Positions 1 to 7,329 of a stretch of DNA of 56,687 nt are shown here, piece after piece. The notes beneath the pieces are model-generated. The model was not told the DNA's origin, made no database searches, and worked only from the letters and a program-made list of their open reading frames with translations. Source of the DNA: Opitutia bacterium UBA5964 (GTDB lineage: Bacteria; Verrucomicrobiota; Verrucomicrobiia; Opitutales; Coraliomargaritaceae); the NCBI GenBank assembly GCA_002430605.1, contig DJBY01000111.1, positions 37,691 through 94,377 on the forward strand, in the 5' to 3' direction. The position numbers and the translations under genes are program-made. Position 1 is the stretch's first letter, and every line of letters starts with the position of its first letter.

Positions 1-20
1 GAATCGACGAGGAACCAAAA

Positions 21-46
21 AAAAAGCACCTGTTAGGGCGCTTTTT
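21..46 (-). terminator. Rho-independent terminator of the cold-shock gene
   Basis: Two arms (21-30 and 37-46) pair over ten positions with one mismatch around a six-base loop. Read on the minus strand the hairpin is followed by an uninterrupted run of T (A run at 17-25 on the plus strand). It lies about 40 bases past the stop codon of the cold-shock gene. Confidence 0.8.
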
Positions 47-82
47 GTAAAGTAACGCTAGAGAGCGTCGATGTTTTCGAAA

Positions 83-286
83 TTAAGCAGCATTTACATT
101 CGTAGCGCAGGGACCTTTTTGCCCTGAGCCGATTTCGAATGTAACCTTTTGGCCTTCGTCGAGGGAGGCATAGCCATCCATCTGAATTTCTGAGTGGTGA
201 ACGAAAAGATCAGTTCCGCCATTATCTGGCGTGATGAAACCGTAACCCTTTTCCGAGCTGAACCATTTAACTATTCCTGTTTCCAT
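83..286 (-). CDS. CspA-family cold-shock protein
   Basis: This 67-residue protein is a single cold-shock domain (five-stranded OB fold) that binds single-stranded RNA and DNA and acts as an RNA chaperone in the cytoplasm. Both RNA-binding motifs are visible: RNP1 as KGYGFI near residues 13-18 and RNP2 as LFVHHSE near residues 27-33. The N-terminal GIVKWF is typical, and the length matches the family (65-70). The ATG is preceded by AGGA at normal spacing. It is monocistronic, with its own promoter about 75-100 bases upstream and a terminator downstream. The roughly 65-nt leader is AT-rich, as in many csp genes, but no cold-box can be assigned. Whether it is cold-induced cannot be told. Confidence 0.95.
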   Translation of the reverse strand: METGIVKWFSSEKGYGFITPDNGGTDLFVHHSEIQMDGYASLDEGQKVTFEIGSGQKGPCATNVNAA

Positions 287-359
287 ATGTATTATTTCCT
301 GAATTAAAAATGTATTGTGTATGGGGTTTTTTTAGAAAAGCCACATAAATCGTCAGTAA

Positions 360-388
360 TTTATAATAATTTATATTTTAACATGCAA
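360..388 (-). promoter_or_regulatory. Sigma-70-type promoter of the cold-shock gene
   Basis: On the minus strand TTGCAT (383-388) and TATAAA (360-365) are separated by exactly 17 bases in an AT-rich stretch. This predicts a transcript start near 352 and a 5' leader of about 65 nt. Confidence 0.6.
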
Positions 389-440
389 AATAAGGTATTT
401 TTTTATTTCGCGTGGCTTAGGCCTTTTTTTCAAAAACACG

Positions 441-468
441 TTGACAGAAGTGGCTAATTTAGAATTCT
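441..468 (+). promoter_or_regulatory. Probable promoter of tRNA-Gly
   Basis: A consensus -35 box TTGACA lies at 441-446, with AT-rich -10 candidates at 463-468 (AATTCT, 16-base spacer). Transcription would start about ten bases before the tRNA at 488. The -35 is convincing; the -10 is weak. Confidence 0.5.
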
Positions 469-487
469 CTGCGACTTCTTCCAATAA

Positions 488-568
<81 letters not shown>

Positions 569-600
569 AAAACCCCCGGTCTAAACGATCGGGGGTTTTT
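569..600 (+). terminator. Rho-independent terminator of tRNA-Gly
   Basis: An inverted repeat (ACCCCCG / CGGGGGT around 572-596) is followed by six T residues. It begins six bases after the tRNA CCA end. Confidence 0.9.
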
Positions 601-639
601 TATTGCAACAATGAAGCGGTGAGAACTCGACTAGAGAGT

Positions 640-742
640 TTGACGTAGTTCGCGCAGCGTGCGGAGATGACCCCACCTTGTTGGACGCTGCGTCGCAGTG
701 AGGCGCAGCCTCAGTCAACCGCTCAGCTGGCTCCATTTTTAA
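640..742 (+). pseudogene. Decayed copy of tRNA-Gly with its 3' flank
   Basis: The stretch 713-742 aligns without gaps to 541-570 (T arm, acceptor 3' strand, CCA and flank) at about 22 of 30 positions, and the last 13 bases (730-742) are identical to 558-570. Further upstream CGTAGTTC (near 645) resembles the D-arm start CGTAGCTC, and CCACCTTG (673-680) matches the anticodon arm. The offset differs by 13 bases between the two halves, so an indel lies between them. No acceptor stem forms and the T loop is lost, so this is not a working tRNA. Two small palindromes (688-698 and 699-713) lie inside it. A duplicated tRNA 3' end is typical of integration into a tRNA gene, but no integrase is present. 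Confidence 0.5.
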
Positions 743-745
743 GCC

Positions 746-772
746 CCTACGCATTTGATAATTAGGGGATTT
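746..772 (+). other. Hairpin after the tRNA-like remnant
   Basis: CCCCTA and TAGGGG face each other across a loop of about 13 bases, with a few T residues after. The position mirrors that of the terminator after the intact tRNA, so it may be its degenerate counterpart. The rest of 601-938 holds no gene that I can support. Confidence 0.35.
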
Positions 773-940
773 GCTGTCTCTGGGTGAGCGGCATGGCCGA
801 TTTTAGGGAATTGAGGAATTGTCCAAAGTGGACTGAAGTGACGAGTGTCGACAATTTATACTGATCGTTCGCGCACAATCGCCTGATGGCTGGCGCATAT
901 TTATTGTAAAGTGTGCGACGACTGACGTAAGTTTCGCTGT

Positions 941-964
941 CCTCGTCTATCATGATAGGCGAGG
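941..964. promoter_or_regulatory. 24-bp near-perfect palindrome, possible operator
   Basis: Two 12-base arms meet at 952/953 and match in all but one pair. The central 12 bases CTATCATGATAG are perfectly symmetrical. It lies just upstream of the -35 box of the promoter proposed for the polysaccharide gene block. There is no T run, so it is more like a dimeric regulator site than a terminator. The regulator is unknown. Confidence 0.4.
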
Positions 965-974
965 CGGGCTAGTC

Positions 975-1004
975 TTGTTAAAGTGTGGGGGGGGGCTGTA
1001 TAAA
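975..1004 (+). promoter_or_regulatory. Candidate promoter with a G9 tract in its spacer
   Basis: TTGTTA (975-980) and TATAAA (999-1004) are 18 bases apart, and nine consecutive G (987-995) fill half of the spacer. The first ATG of the downstream gene is at 1039. Length changes in a homopolymer at this place alter -35/-10 spacing, a known route to phase variation. The promoter itself is inferred from the boxes. Confidence 0.45.
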
Positions 1005-1038
1005 GGGTCTGTCATCGTCATTAAAAATAGAGATCGAA

Positions 1039-3291
1039 ATGAAAAGAAGAATTAAGATGTGTGGTTCGCGACCGTGGCTCGTTCTGTTGTTTGCCTGTGC
1101 TGGGCTTGAGGCTGTGGCCAGTGATTCTCTGGAGGCATACAATGTGGTGTGGGATTCGCCGAGCGCGGACTGTCACGGGTCGATGCCGATTGGAAACGGG
1201 GATCTGGCCGCCAATGTTTGGGTGGAACCGAATGGTGATTTGGTGTTTTATCTTTCGAAGAGCGATGCCTGGAGTGGTGATCAGGATCTGCTTAAACTTG
1301 GGCGGGTTCGCGTTCGGCTCGATGAGCCGTTGATGCAGGAGGGATCTGTTTTCAAACAGGAACTGGATCTAGCGACTGGTACCATTCGCATTCAATCGGA
1401 AATTGGAAATATGAAATCGGCAATCCGGTTCTGGATTGATGCCAACAACCCAGTGGTAAATGTAGAGATCGAAGGCTCCGAAGCGTTCAACGCACAGGTG
1501 TCGCTGGAGTCCTGGCGCACACCAGAGGTGAAGCGTTACGGAGGCGCGGAGCCGGATACGATTCTGTGTGCGGAGGGGGACACGATTCGCTGGTTTCAGC
1601 GAAATATAAGATCTGTCTACGCGGATAATTTGAATCAGCAACATCTTGGGCATTTGATCGAAAAGTATCCTGACCCCCTGAAAGACCTCACCTTCGGCGG
1701 TTTGATTTCCGGCGAAGGGCTGGAGACCAAAGACGCCCAAATAATGGTGACAAAAAAACCGGTAAAAAGCCTGCATGTTCGAGTGCATGCATTAACCGCG
1801 CAGACCGAAACATCGGATGAGTGGATTAAGCAGATCGAAGCGCAGCGCGACACGGTGGAAGCTCTGCCCGTTGCAAACACCCGAAAGCAGCATGAAACCT
1901 ATTGGACGGAATTTTGGTCGCGCAGCCGACTTTTGCTGAGCGGAACGCCGGATGCCGAGCGTGTCGCACAAGCCTATGTATTGCAGCGCTGGGTTCAGTC
2001 CTGCGCCGGGCGGGGGGCGTATCCGATTAAATTTAACGGCTCTCTCTTTACAGTCGATGGACTGGAAGTTGACCGAAAGACAAAAGTGGTGACCGAGCAC
2101 GGCCCCGACTATCGTCGCTGGGGCGGTTGCTACTGGTTCCAGAATACGCGTGAACCCTACTGGGCGATGCTCTATTCGGGGGACTTTGATCAGATGGAAG
2201 CGCTGTGGGAAATGTATCGCGATGCGCTCCCGCTGTTAAAGGATAGGACGCACAGCTATTTTAAACACGACGGCATTTTTTGCTCGGAGACGATGCAATT
2301 TTGGGGACTGAACAAATCGGGTGATTTTGGACGGAATAACCCATCGTTCTATCCGACAAACCCGTGGATTCGTTACTACTGGGATAGCGGCAACGAGCTC
2401 TCTTTGATGATGCTCGATTTCTACGCGCATTCGCAGGAAGAGGCGTTCGCTAAAACCACCCTGATCCCGATCGCGGGTGAAGTGGTGAAGTTTTATGATC
2501 AACATTATCAGCGCAATGCGGAGGGGAAAGTACACTTTTCGCCATCCATGGCATTGGAAACCTGGCATGAAGCGGAAGATCCGCTGCCGGTGGTTGTCGG
2601 GCTACAGACGGTGTTGACCCGCCTGCTGGACCTGCCGGAAAAACTGACCACGCCAGAGCAACGGGCCGACTGGAAACGCTTCCTCTCGGAGTTGCCAGAG
2701 ATTCCTGTCGGTGAAGAGGGCGCAACCAAATGGATCAAACCTGCGCATGTCTATTCGGAAAAGAAGAATAGCGAGAATCCGGAACTGTATGCCGTGTTCC
2801 CGTATCGTACCTACACCGTGGGCAAACCTGATCTGGAGCTCGCCCGCGAAACCTGGCGGCGGCGCTTAGTCAAACGCACTGGCGGTTGGTCGCAGGATGC
2901 TATCCAGGCCGCGATGCTCGGTCTGACTCATGAGGCAAAAGGCTATGTGGTAAAGAATGTCACGAATCGTTCTCCCATTGGTTCACCCCCAGTCGTTAGC
3001 CCGCGCTTCCCAGCTTTCTGGGGGCCGAACTTTGACGGGACTCCGGATCAGTGCCATGGCTCGGTTACCATGATCGCGCTACAGCGCATGCTGATGCTGT
3101 GCGACGGCGACACCATCCGCCTGCTACCCGCCTGGCCGAAGGAGTGGAATGCCGACTTTAAACTGCATGCCCCGCAAAACACGACGGTCGAAGGCCGAGT
3201 GGTGGATGGGAAACTGGTTGAACTTAAGGTCACGCCTGAGTCCCGCAGTAAGGATGTCATCATCATGGATGCGCAGTCGTTAAACAATTGA
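1039..3291 (+). CDS. Secreted DUF5703/GH95-like glycoside hydrolase-type protein
   Basis: This 750-residue protein has an export signal (basic start, hydrophobic stretch ending near LEAVA) followed by a segment with the DUF5703 N-terminal signature: WDSPS, GSMPIGNGD, VWVEPNGDL and KSDAW. The C-terminal two thirds resembles the (alpha/alpha)6-barrel of GH95-type fucosidase/galactosidase relatives (for example the WGGCYWFQNTREPYW and HGSVTMIALQRML regions). Expected role: hydrolysis of a sugar linkage in an algal polysaccharide, outside the cytoplasm. I chose ATG 1039 over an upstream GTG at 985, because the extra codons would run through the G tract; ATG 1057 is another option. It is the first gene of the sulfatase block, 21 bases before the next gene. 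Catalytic residues and substrate cannot be assigned. Confidence 0.75.
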   Translation: MKRRIKMCGSRPWLVLLFACAGLEAVASDSLEAYNVVWDSPSADCHGSMPIGNGDLAANVWVEPNGDLVFYLSKSDAWSGDQDLLKLGRVRVRLDEPLMQEGSVFKQELDLATGTIRIQSEIGNMKSAIRFWIDANNPVVNVEIEGSEAFNAQVSLESWRTPEVKRYGGAEPDTILCAEGDTIRWFQRNIRSVYADNLNQQHLGHLIEKYPDPLKDLTFGGLISGEGLETKDAQIMVTKKPVKSLHVRVHALTAQTETSDEWIKQIEAQRDTVEALPVANTRKQHETYWTEFWSRSRLLLSGTPDAERVAQAYVLQRWVQSCAGRGAYPIKFNGSLFTVDGLEVDRKTKVVTEHGPDYRRWGGCYWFQNTREPYWAMLYSGDFDQMEALWEMYRDALPLLKDRTHSYFKHDGIFCSETMQFWGLNKSGDFGRNNPSFYPTNPWIRYYWDSGNELSLMMLDFYAHSQEEAFAKTTLIPIAGEVVKFYDQHYQRNAEGKVHFSPSMALETWHEAEDPLPVVVGLQTVLTRLLDLPEKLTTPEQRADWKRFLSELPEIPVGEEGATKWIKPAHVYSEKKNSENPELYAVFPYRTYTVGKPDLELARETWRRRLVKRTGGWSQDAIQAAMLGLTHEAKGYVVKNVTNRSPIGSPPVVSPRFPAFWGPNFDGTPDQCHGSVTMIALQRMLMLCDGDTIRLLPAWPKEWNADFKLHAPQNTTVEGRVVDGKLVELKVTPESRSKDVIIMDAQSLNN

Positions 3292-3312
3292 GTCATCAAA
3301 CAAGGACAATAT

Positions 3313-5202
3313 ATGAAAAAACATAGCACACTTCTCGCCTCTCTCATTCTGGCGTGCACGCTGCAGGCGACCGAATATCATGTCTCGGAATCTGGTTCAG
3401 ATAAAACTGGCGGCTCTCAAGCGCAGCCCTTACGGACGATTTCAAAAGCAGCAGACATGGCCCAAGCGGGCGATGTGACTACCAATCACCAAGGCGTTTC
3501 CCGTGAGCGCATCAATCTGCCACCTAGAGAGGCAGCGTCCCAGCCAAATATTCTGTGGCTCGTGAGCGAAGACAATAGCCCCTTTTGGGTTTCCTGTTAC
3601 GGCAGTCCAAATGCCAAGACCCCCTATATTGATCAACTCGCGGCCGAGGGATTTCGCTACACCCACTGCTACGATAATTCCGCGGTCTGCGCACCGACAC
3701 GTAACACCTGGCTCACTGGTTTGCATTGTATCTCTACGGGGAATCAACCAATGCGCAGTGGCTATGCCTTGCCTGCTGAAGTCTACAACCAGACCTACAT
3801 CGACCAACTTCTCGCCGCCGGTTACAATGTCTCTGCGAAATACAAACAAGACTATAACTTCTCTGGTCGCGATGGCGAAACGCTAAGGGGGAACCTCTCC
3901 AAAGATTGGGGACAACTCCCTTCCGATCAACCGTTCTTTATCGTCCGCAACTACGCGGAGAGCCACGAAAGCCGTGCTTTCCCCAAGGAGACTCGGGTTC
4001 GTGCTGACCCCGCCGCGATGGTTCTTCATCCCTATCACCCCGACCTTCCAGGTATTCGCCAAAGTTATGCCCGTTACACCGACTCCATTGCGTCGCTGGA
4101 TAAAAGGATTGGCGAGAACATTGACTGGTTGAAAAAAACGGGGCGCTACGAAGACACCATCATCATCTATTGCTCCGACCATGGCGGTGTCCTGCCTCGA
4201 TCCAAGCGATTCCTCTACAACTCCGGAACACACTGCCCCCTGATTATCCGCATCCCAGAGAAATTCAAACATCTCTGGCCCGCGGAAAAACCTGGGAGCA
4301 CCGTTGACCGGCTGGTCTCCTTCGTGGACATGCCCAAAACCTGGCTCTCGCTTGCCGGTGCAGAGATCCCCTCGACCTACCAAGGAACCATCTTCCTTGG
4401 TGAACATACGGAGCCGGAACCCAAACATCATTTTGCCTACCGGGGACGCGCTGACGAGTGCCTCGACATGGCGCGCGCTATCCGTGATAAATCCCACACG
4501 TATATCAAGAACTACTACCCCTATATTCCCAACGGCCAGAAGCTGAACTATCTCTGGCGCATCCAGGCCACACAAGTCTGGGAACAGCATTTCCTGGAAG
4601 GCAAGACCACTCCCATCCAGAGCCAGTTTTTTCTCCCGCGACCTCCATACCAGTTTTTCGATGATGTAGCCGACTACGATAATATCCAAAACTTGATTGA
4701 CCGGCCCGAGCATCAGGAAAAAATCACATCTCTTCAACAAGCCCTGCGCCAACAACAACTAGAGTTTTACGACAGTGGACTTCTTCCTGAGGACATGCGC
4801 AACCGCCGTGCCGCTGAGCATCAGATCACCCTCTACGAACTGGTCCGTAACCCTCGGCTTTATCCGCTGGAAGCGTATCTTGATGCCGCCGACCTTGCCC
4901 TTAGCAGGGTCCCGGAAAACCTCCCCACGTTTCTGGAAAACCTCAGCGATCCCGACGAAGGCCTACGATGGTGGGCTATTAATGGTCTCAAGAACCTTGG
5001 GCCGTATGCGAAGTCAGCACAAAAAGAGATCCTTCAGGCTGCTGAACACGACTCCGCCCAGGAAGTTCGCCTACTCGCCGCCTGGATCCTCTATGACTTC
5101 GGGGAAACTGCTGTGTTTGAAAACGTCATTGCTGATATCCAGAAGGTCGGCATTCAGTCCGTGTCCCATTACGAAACGACTGTCAAACAGGTCGCGCGGT
5201 AA
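3313..5202 (+). CDS. Secreted sulfatase with a captured beta-helix N-terminus
   Basis: The body (from about residue 78) is a type I sulfatase that hydrolyses a sulfate ester. It has the core start PNILWLVSEDNSPFW, the formylglycine motif C-A-P-T-R with Cys126, and a metal/active-site segment (YCSDHGG). The C-terminus (about 520-629) looks like HEAT repeats. The first 75 residues are odd. After a signal peptide they read EYHVSESGSDKTGG and PLRTISKAADMAQAGDV, the hallmark start of right-handed beta-helix (DUF1565-like) polysaccharide enzymes, which then breaks off and runs straight into the sulfatase. So the gene looks like a fusion in which a truncated beta-helix gene supplies the signal peptide. 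AAGGA precedes the ATG, and it follows the DUF5703 gene closely. A maturation enzyme (FGE or anSME) is needed but not in the window. Confidence 0.9.
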   Translation: MKKHSTLLASLILACTLQATEYHVSESGSDKTGGSQAQPLRTISKAADMAQAGDVTTNHQGVSRERINLPPREAASQPNILWLVSEDNSPFWVSCYGSPNAKTPYIDQLAAEGFRYTHCYDNSAVCAPTRNTWLTGLHCISTGNQPMRSGYALPAEVYNQTYIDQLLAAGYNVSAKYKQDYNFSGRDGETLRGNLSKDWGQLPSDQPFFIVRNYAESHESRAFPKETRVRADPAAMVLHPYHPDLPGIRQSYARYTDSIASLDKRIGENIDWLKKTGRYEDTIIIYCSDHGGVLPRSKRFLYNSGTHCPLIIRIPEKFKHLWPAEKPGSTVDRLVSFVDMPKTWLSLAGAEIPSTYQGTIFLGEHTEPEPKHHFAYRGRADECLDMARAIRDKSHTYIKNYYPYIPNGQKLNYLWRIQATQVWEQHFLEGKTTPIQSQFFLPRPPYQFFDDVADYDNIQNLIDRPEHQEKITSLQQALRQQQLEFYDSGLLPEDMRNRRAAEHQITLYELVRNPRLYPLEAYLDAADLALSRVPENLPTFLENLSDPDEGLRWWAINGLKNLGPYAKSAQKEILQAAEHDSAQEVRLLAAWILYDFGETAVFENVIADIQKVGIQSVSHYETTVKQVAR

Positions 5203-5313
5203 AACAGCAATCGCGGAGGGTGTGAGGAGGTTGATCGCGAAACGCGAAGCAGGCCACACCGGAAAATAGCATGCAAGGGGATTAAAAGAGCCTGTCGCTA
5301 GAGAAACCTTCAG

Positions 5314-5350
5314 TTGCGTTAACGCAATAAAGATGCAGAGGGTTAACCCT
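5314..5350. promoter_or_regulatory. Two palindromes around GTTAAC, possible operators
   Basis: TTGCGTTAACGCAA (5314-5327) and AGGGTTAACCCT (5339-5350) are both perfectly symmetrical and share the core GTTAAC. Their centres are 24 bases apart, a little over two helical turns. The arrangement fits a dimeric repressor bound twice, but the protein is unknown. Confidence 0.4.
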
Positions 5351-5588
5351 ATTCTGGCGTATGGCGGATGACTGTCCCTCCCGCCTGTTCTATTAAATTC
5401 CAGATTGCGGTCATCATTTGATCTGTTGGCGCATGCCAAACCGTGAGTGAAATAATGCTATCAATTTATTGTATAGTCCTGCCAAGCCTGATGTACTGTC
5501 GCGTGTAAGATCGAACAGGTTCCGTTGCCTAGCTCTAGTGTATATGCGACACATCCCCTCGGCATGCTTCGTATGCATCAAACTCGCT

Positions 5589-5605
5589 CTCCCCGCCTAC
5601 ACGAT
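5589..5605 (+). repeat. Copy 1 of a motif recurring after the sulfatase block
   Basis: CTCCCCGC-C-TACACGAT here matches 11763-11778 in every base apart from one inserted C. The two copies are in the same orientation and bracket the genes from the truncated sulfatase to the last sulfatase. Confidence 0.35.
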
Positions 5606-5669
5606 ACTCTCGACCGCCTTACCCAAAAACAAATTCCTAGCAGTCGCAGTCAAAAGAATAGGTAAAAAA

Positions 5670-5864
5670 ATGACGACTTCCATCATTCAGTTATTCGCTT
5701 TGGTTGCGGGCTTTTCGACTGCTGTATTTGCGGCGACGCAGGCAGGCTCAACGACCGCCGAGAAACCAAACATCCTGTGGATTGTCACAGAAGACATCGG
5801 TTGTGATATGACCTGCTACGGCGCCAGGGTGCGGACGTCTTTACCAAATAATCATAAACATTAA
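5670..5864 (+). pseudogene. Truncated sulfatase gene (N-terminal fragment)
   Basis: An ATG at 5670 opens a 64-residue reading frame with a signal peptide (MTTSIIQLFALVAGFSTAVFA) and the start of a sulfatase domain (KPNILWIVTEDIG, then TCYGARVRT). The homology stops near 5840. The frame ends within eight codons, well before the formylglycine motif, so no active enzyme can be made. The remainder is absent rather than frameshifted, because the next gene starts 24 bases after the stop. This is a deletion remnant, probably of a paralogue of the neighbouring sulfatases. The frame can be extended upstream to 5469, but those codons look non-coding. Confidence 0.8.
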
Positions 5865-5888
5865 ACAACACTAAAGGATGACTGTATT

Positions 5889-7295
5889 ATGAGAGTAAGA
5901 AATCGATCACTTTACTGCATGCTATTAATGACAACGCTCGGCGTGTCAGCAGCTAGCGCCACGGACACACCAAAGGACACCGCCACGGATAACGGATTCA
6001 TTTGGAAATCCGAAGTTCCTAATGATTGTCCATTCGAACAATCTGAAACATTAACCGGGGTTTACTTCACCGGTCGTCACGGTGATTACTACGCGGGAGA
6101 TACCTTCTACCCGACCTGGGCCAGCGATGGAAATCTATATTCTCCCTGGACGGATGGGATCACGGATGAAATCCGATGTCATTCGTGGGGTGCTGGAAAT
6201 GCCAGTACCGGTCACGCCGTCATGAAGGGCGATGATCCACTTAATTTGACGATTACGAATACCTCTCCTCCAAAACTCGGCAGCGCGTTGCCCTATGGCG
6301 GACGCTACCCGGCAGGTTCATTGGTTCATGACGGCGTCTGGTATTACGGCACCTATTGCCTCGGTCCCGGGGGCTCACACAACCACGAGGGATTCCGATG
6401 GAACTGGCCGACGATGGGCCCCATGCCTGGGTTCCAGATTTCTTATGATCTGGGAAAGACCTGGGAGTCTTCACCGCTTTCACCCAAAAATCCACTGTTT
6501 CCCGAGCCGAAGGTGCACCTTGGGCCGGTGAAGTTCGGTGCGCCTCATTTTGTGGATTTTGGAAAAAACATGGAGCATTCACCCGACGGTAAAGCCTACC
6601 TGTTGGCCATGGGGGCGGTCGAAGACGATCCTGAACCACGTCCCTGTCTTGAGACGGTCGGAAACGGTGAGTATGCGGTGCGGGAGTGCGACTCCGATTT
6701 CCCTCATGCGAACCTGAGCTGGATTTCAGGTGATCAGATTTATCTCACAAGAGTCAAGCCTTCGTCGGAAACGATCAACGACATTAAGGCCTACGAGTTT
6801 TTCGGCGGCCACGATGCCGACGGCGAACCAGTGTGGACCAGTGACTTCGAGCAGGTTAAGCCCTTGATCGAGTGGAACAACAACATGGGCTGTGTTACGG
6901 CCACATGGGTTCCAGGGCTCAAGAAATACCTGATGTGCATCACGGATGGATGGCCGACAGTCGCCAAAATGGATTCATACATCCTGGAAGCCGATAAGAT
7001 TACGGGCCCTTGGAAGATGGTCGCTTACCTGAAAGACTTTGGCGAGCAGGCCTATTTTCTCAATTTTCCCACCAAGTTTATCTCTGACGACGGGAAATCA
7101 CTCTGGTTATGTTACTCAGCGAACTTCAGTCCTGGCTGGAATGGTGCGAAGCTGGGGATCAATCCTCCCGGTGGGCGCTATGGGCTGTCCTTTCACGAGT
7201 TAAAACTTCTCGGCCCCGAGGATCAGATCGCGGCCAAGCCTAATCAATACGATCAGGAAGTGAAACGCGGATTGAGATGGGATAAGAACAAGTGA
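5889..7295 (+). CDS. Secreted beta-propeller glycosidase-like protein
   Basis: This 468-residue protein has a signal peptide (to about residue 24, ASA) and then a fold rich in short aromatic and glycine strands, such as GDTFYPTWASDG, HDGVWYYGTYC, QISYDLGKTWESS, SPDGKAYLLAMGA and SDDGKSLWLCYSANF. This pattern fits a five-bladed propeller of the GH43/GH117/DUF4185 kind, and the sialidase-like Asp-box SYDLGKTW supports a propeller. I cannot assign a family or catalytic residues with confidence. AAAGGA lies ten bases before the ATG. It sits between a broken sulfatase and three intact ones, so it probably acts on the same sulfated polysaccharide in the periplasm or outside the cell. Confidence 0.65.
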   Translation: MRVRNRSLYCMLLMTTLGVSAASATDTPKDTATDNGFIWKSEVPNDCPFEQSETLTGVYFTGRHGDYYAGDTFYPTWASDGNLYSPWTDGITDEIRCHSWGAGNASTGHAVMKGDDPLNLTITNTSPPKLGSALPYGGRYPAGSLVHDGVWYYGTYCLGPGGSHNHEGFRWNWPTMGPMPGFQISYDLGKTWESSPLSPKNPLFPEPKVHLGPVKFGAPHFVDFGKNMEHSPDGKAYLLAMGAVEDDPEPRPCLETVGNGEYAVRECDSDFPHANLSWISGDQIYLTRVKPSSETINDIKAYEFFGGHDADGEPVWTSDFEQVKPLIEWNNNMGCVTATWVPGLKKYLMCITDGWPTVAKMDSYILEADKITGPWKMVAYLKDFGEQAYFLNFPTKFISDDGKSLWLCYSANFSPGWNGAKLGINPPGGRYGLSFHELKLLGPEDQIAAKPNQYDQEVKRGLRWDKNK

Positions 7296-7329
7296 AAAAA
7301 TCGACGAGACTCAACAAGTGGAAATAATC

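Larger units (their letters stand above)
5203..5669. other. Intergenic stretch with paired palindromes
   Basis: No gene is supported here. It separates the first two genes of the block from the rest. It contains two perfect palindromes centred on GTTAAC (5314-5327 and 5339-5350), an inverted pair TTGGC/GCCAA at 5426-5439, and a 17-base motif at 5589-5605 that recurs after the last sulfatase. It probably holds the promoter for the downstream genes, but no clear -35/-10 pair was found. Confidence 0.5.

Noticed and set aside
762..953. A 63-codon minus-strand reading frame between the tRNA remnant and the DUF5703 gene
   Set aside because: No ribosome-binding site, no recognisable family, and its start codon lies inside the 941-964 palindrome. 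It is probably a chance frame.
3883..4758. A 291-codon minus-strand frame inside the chimeric sulfatase gene
   Set aside because: It is antisense to a clear sulfatase core and has no family features.
5469..5669. Upstream extension of the truncated sulfatase frame
   Set aside because: The extra 67 codons have no protein-like pattern, and the signal peptide begins cleanly at ATG 5670.
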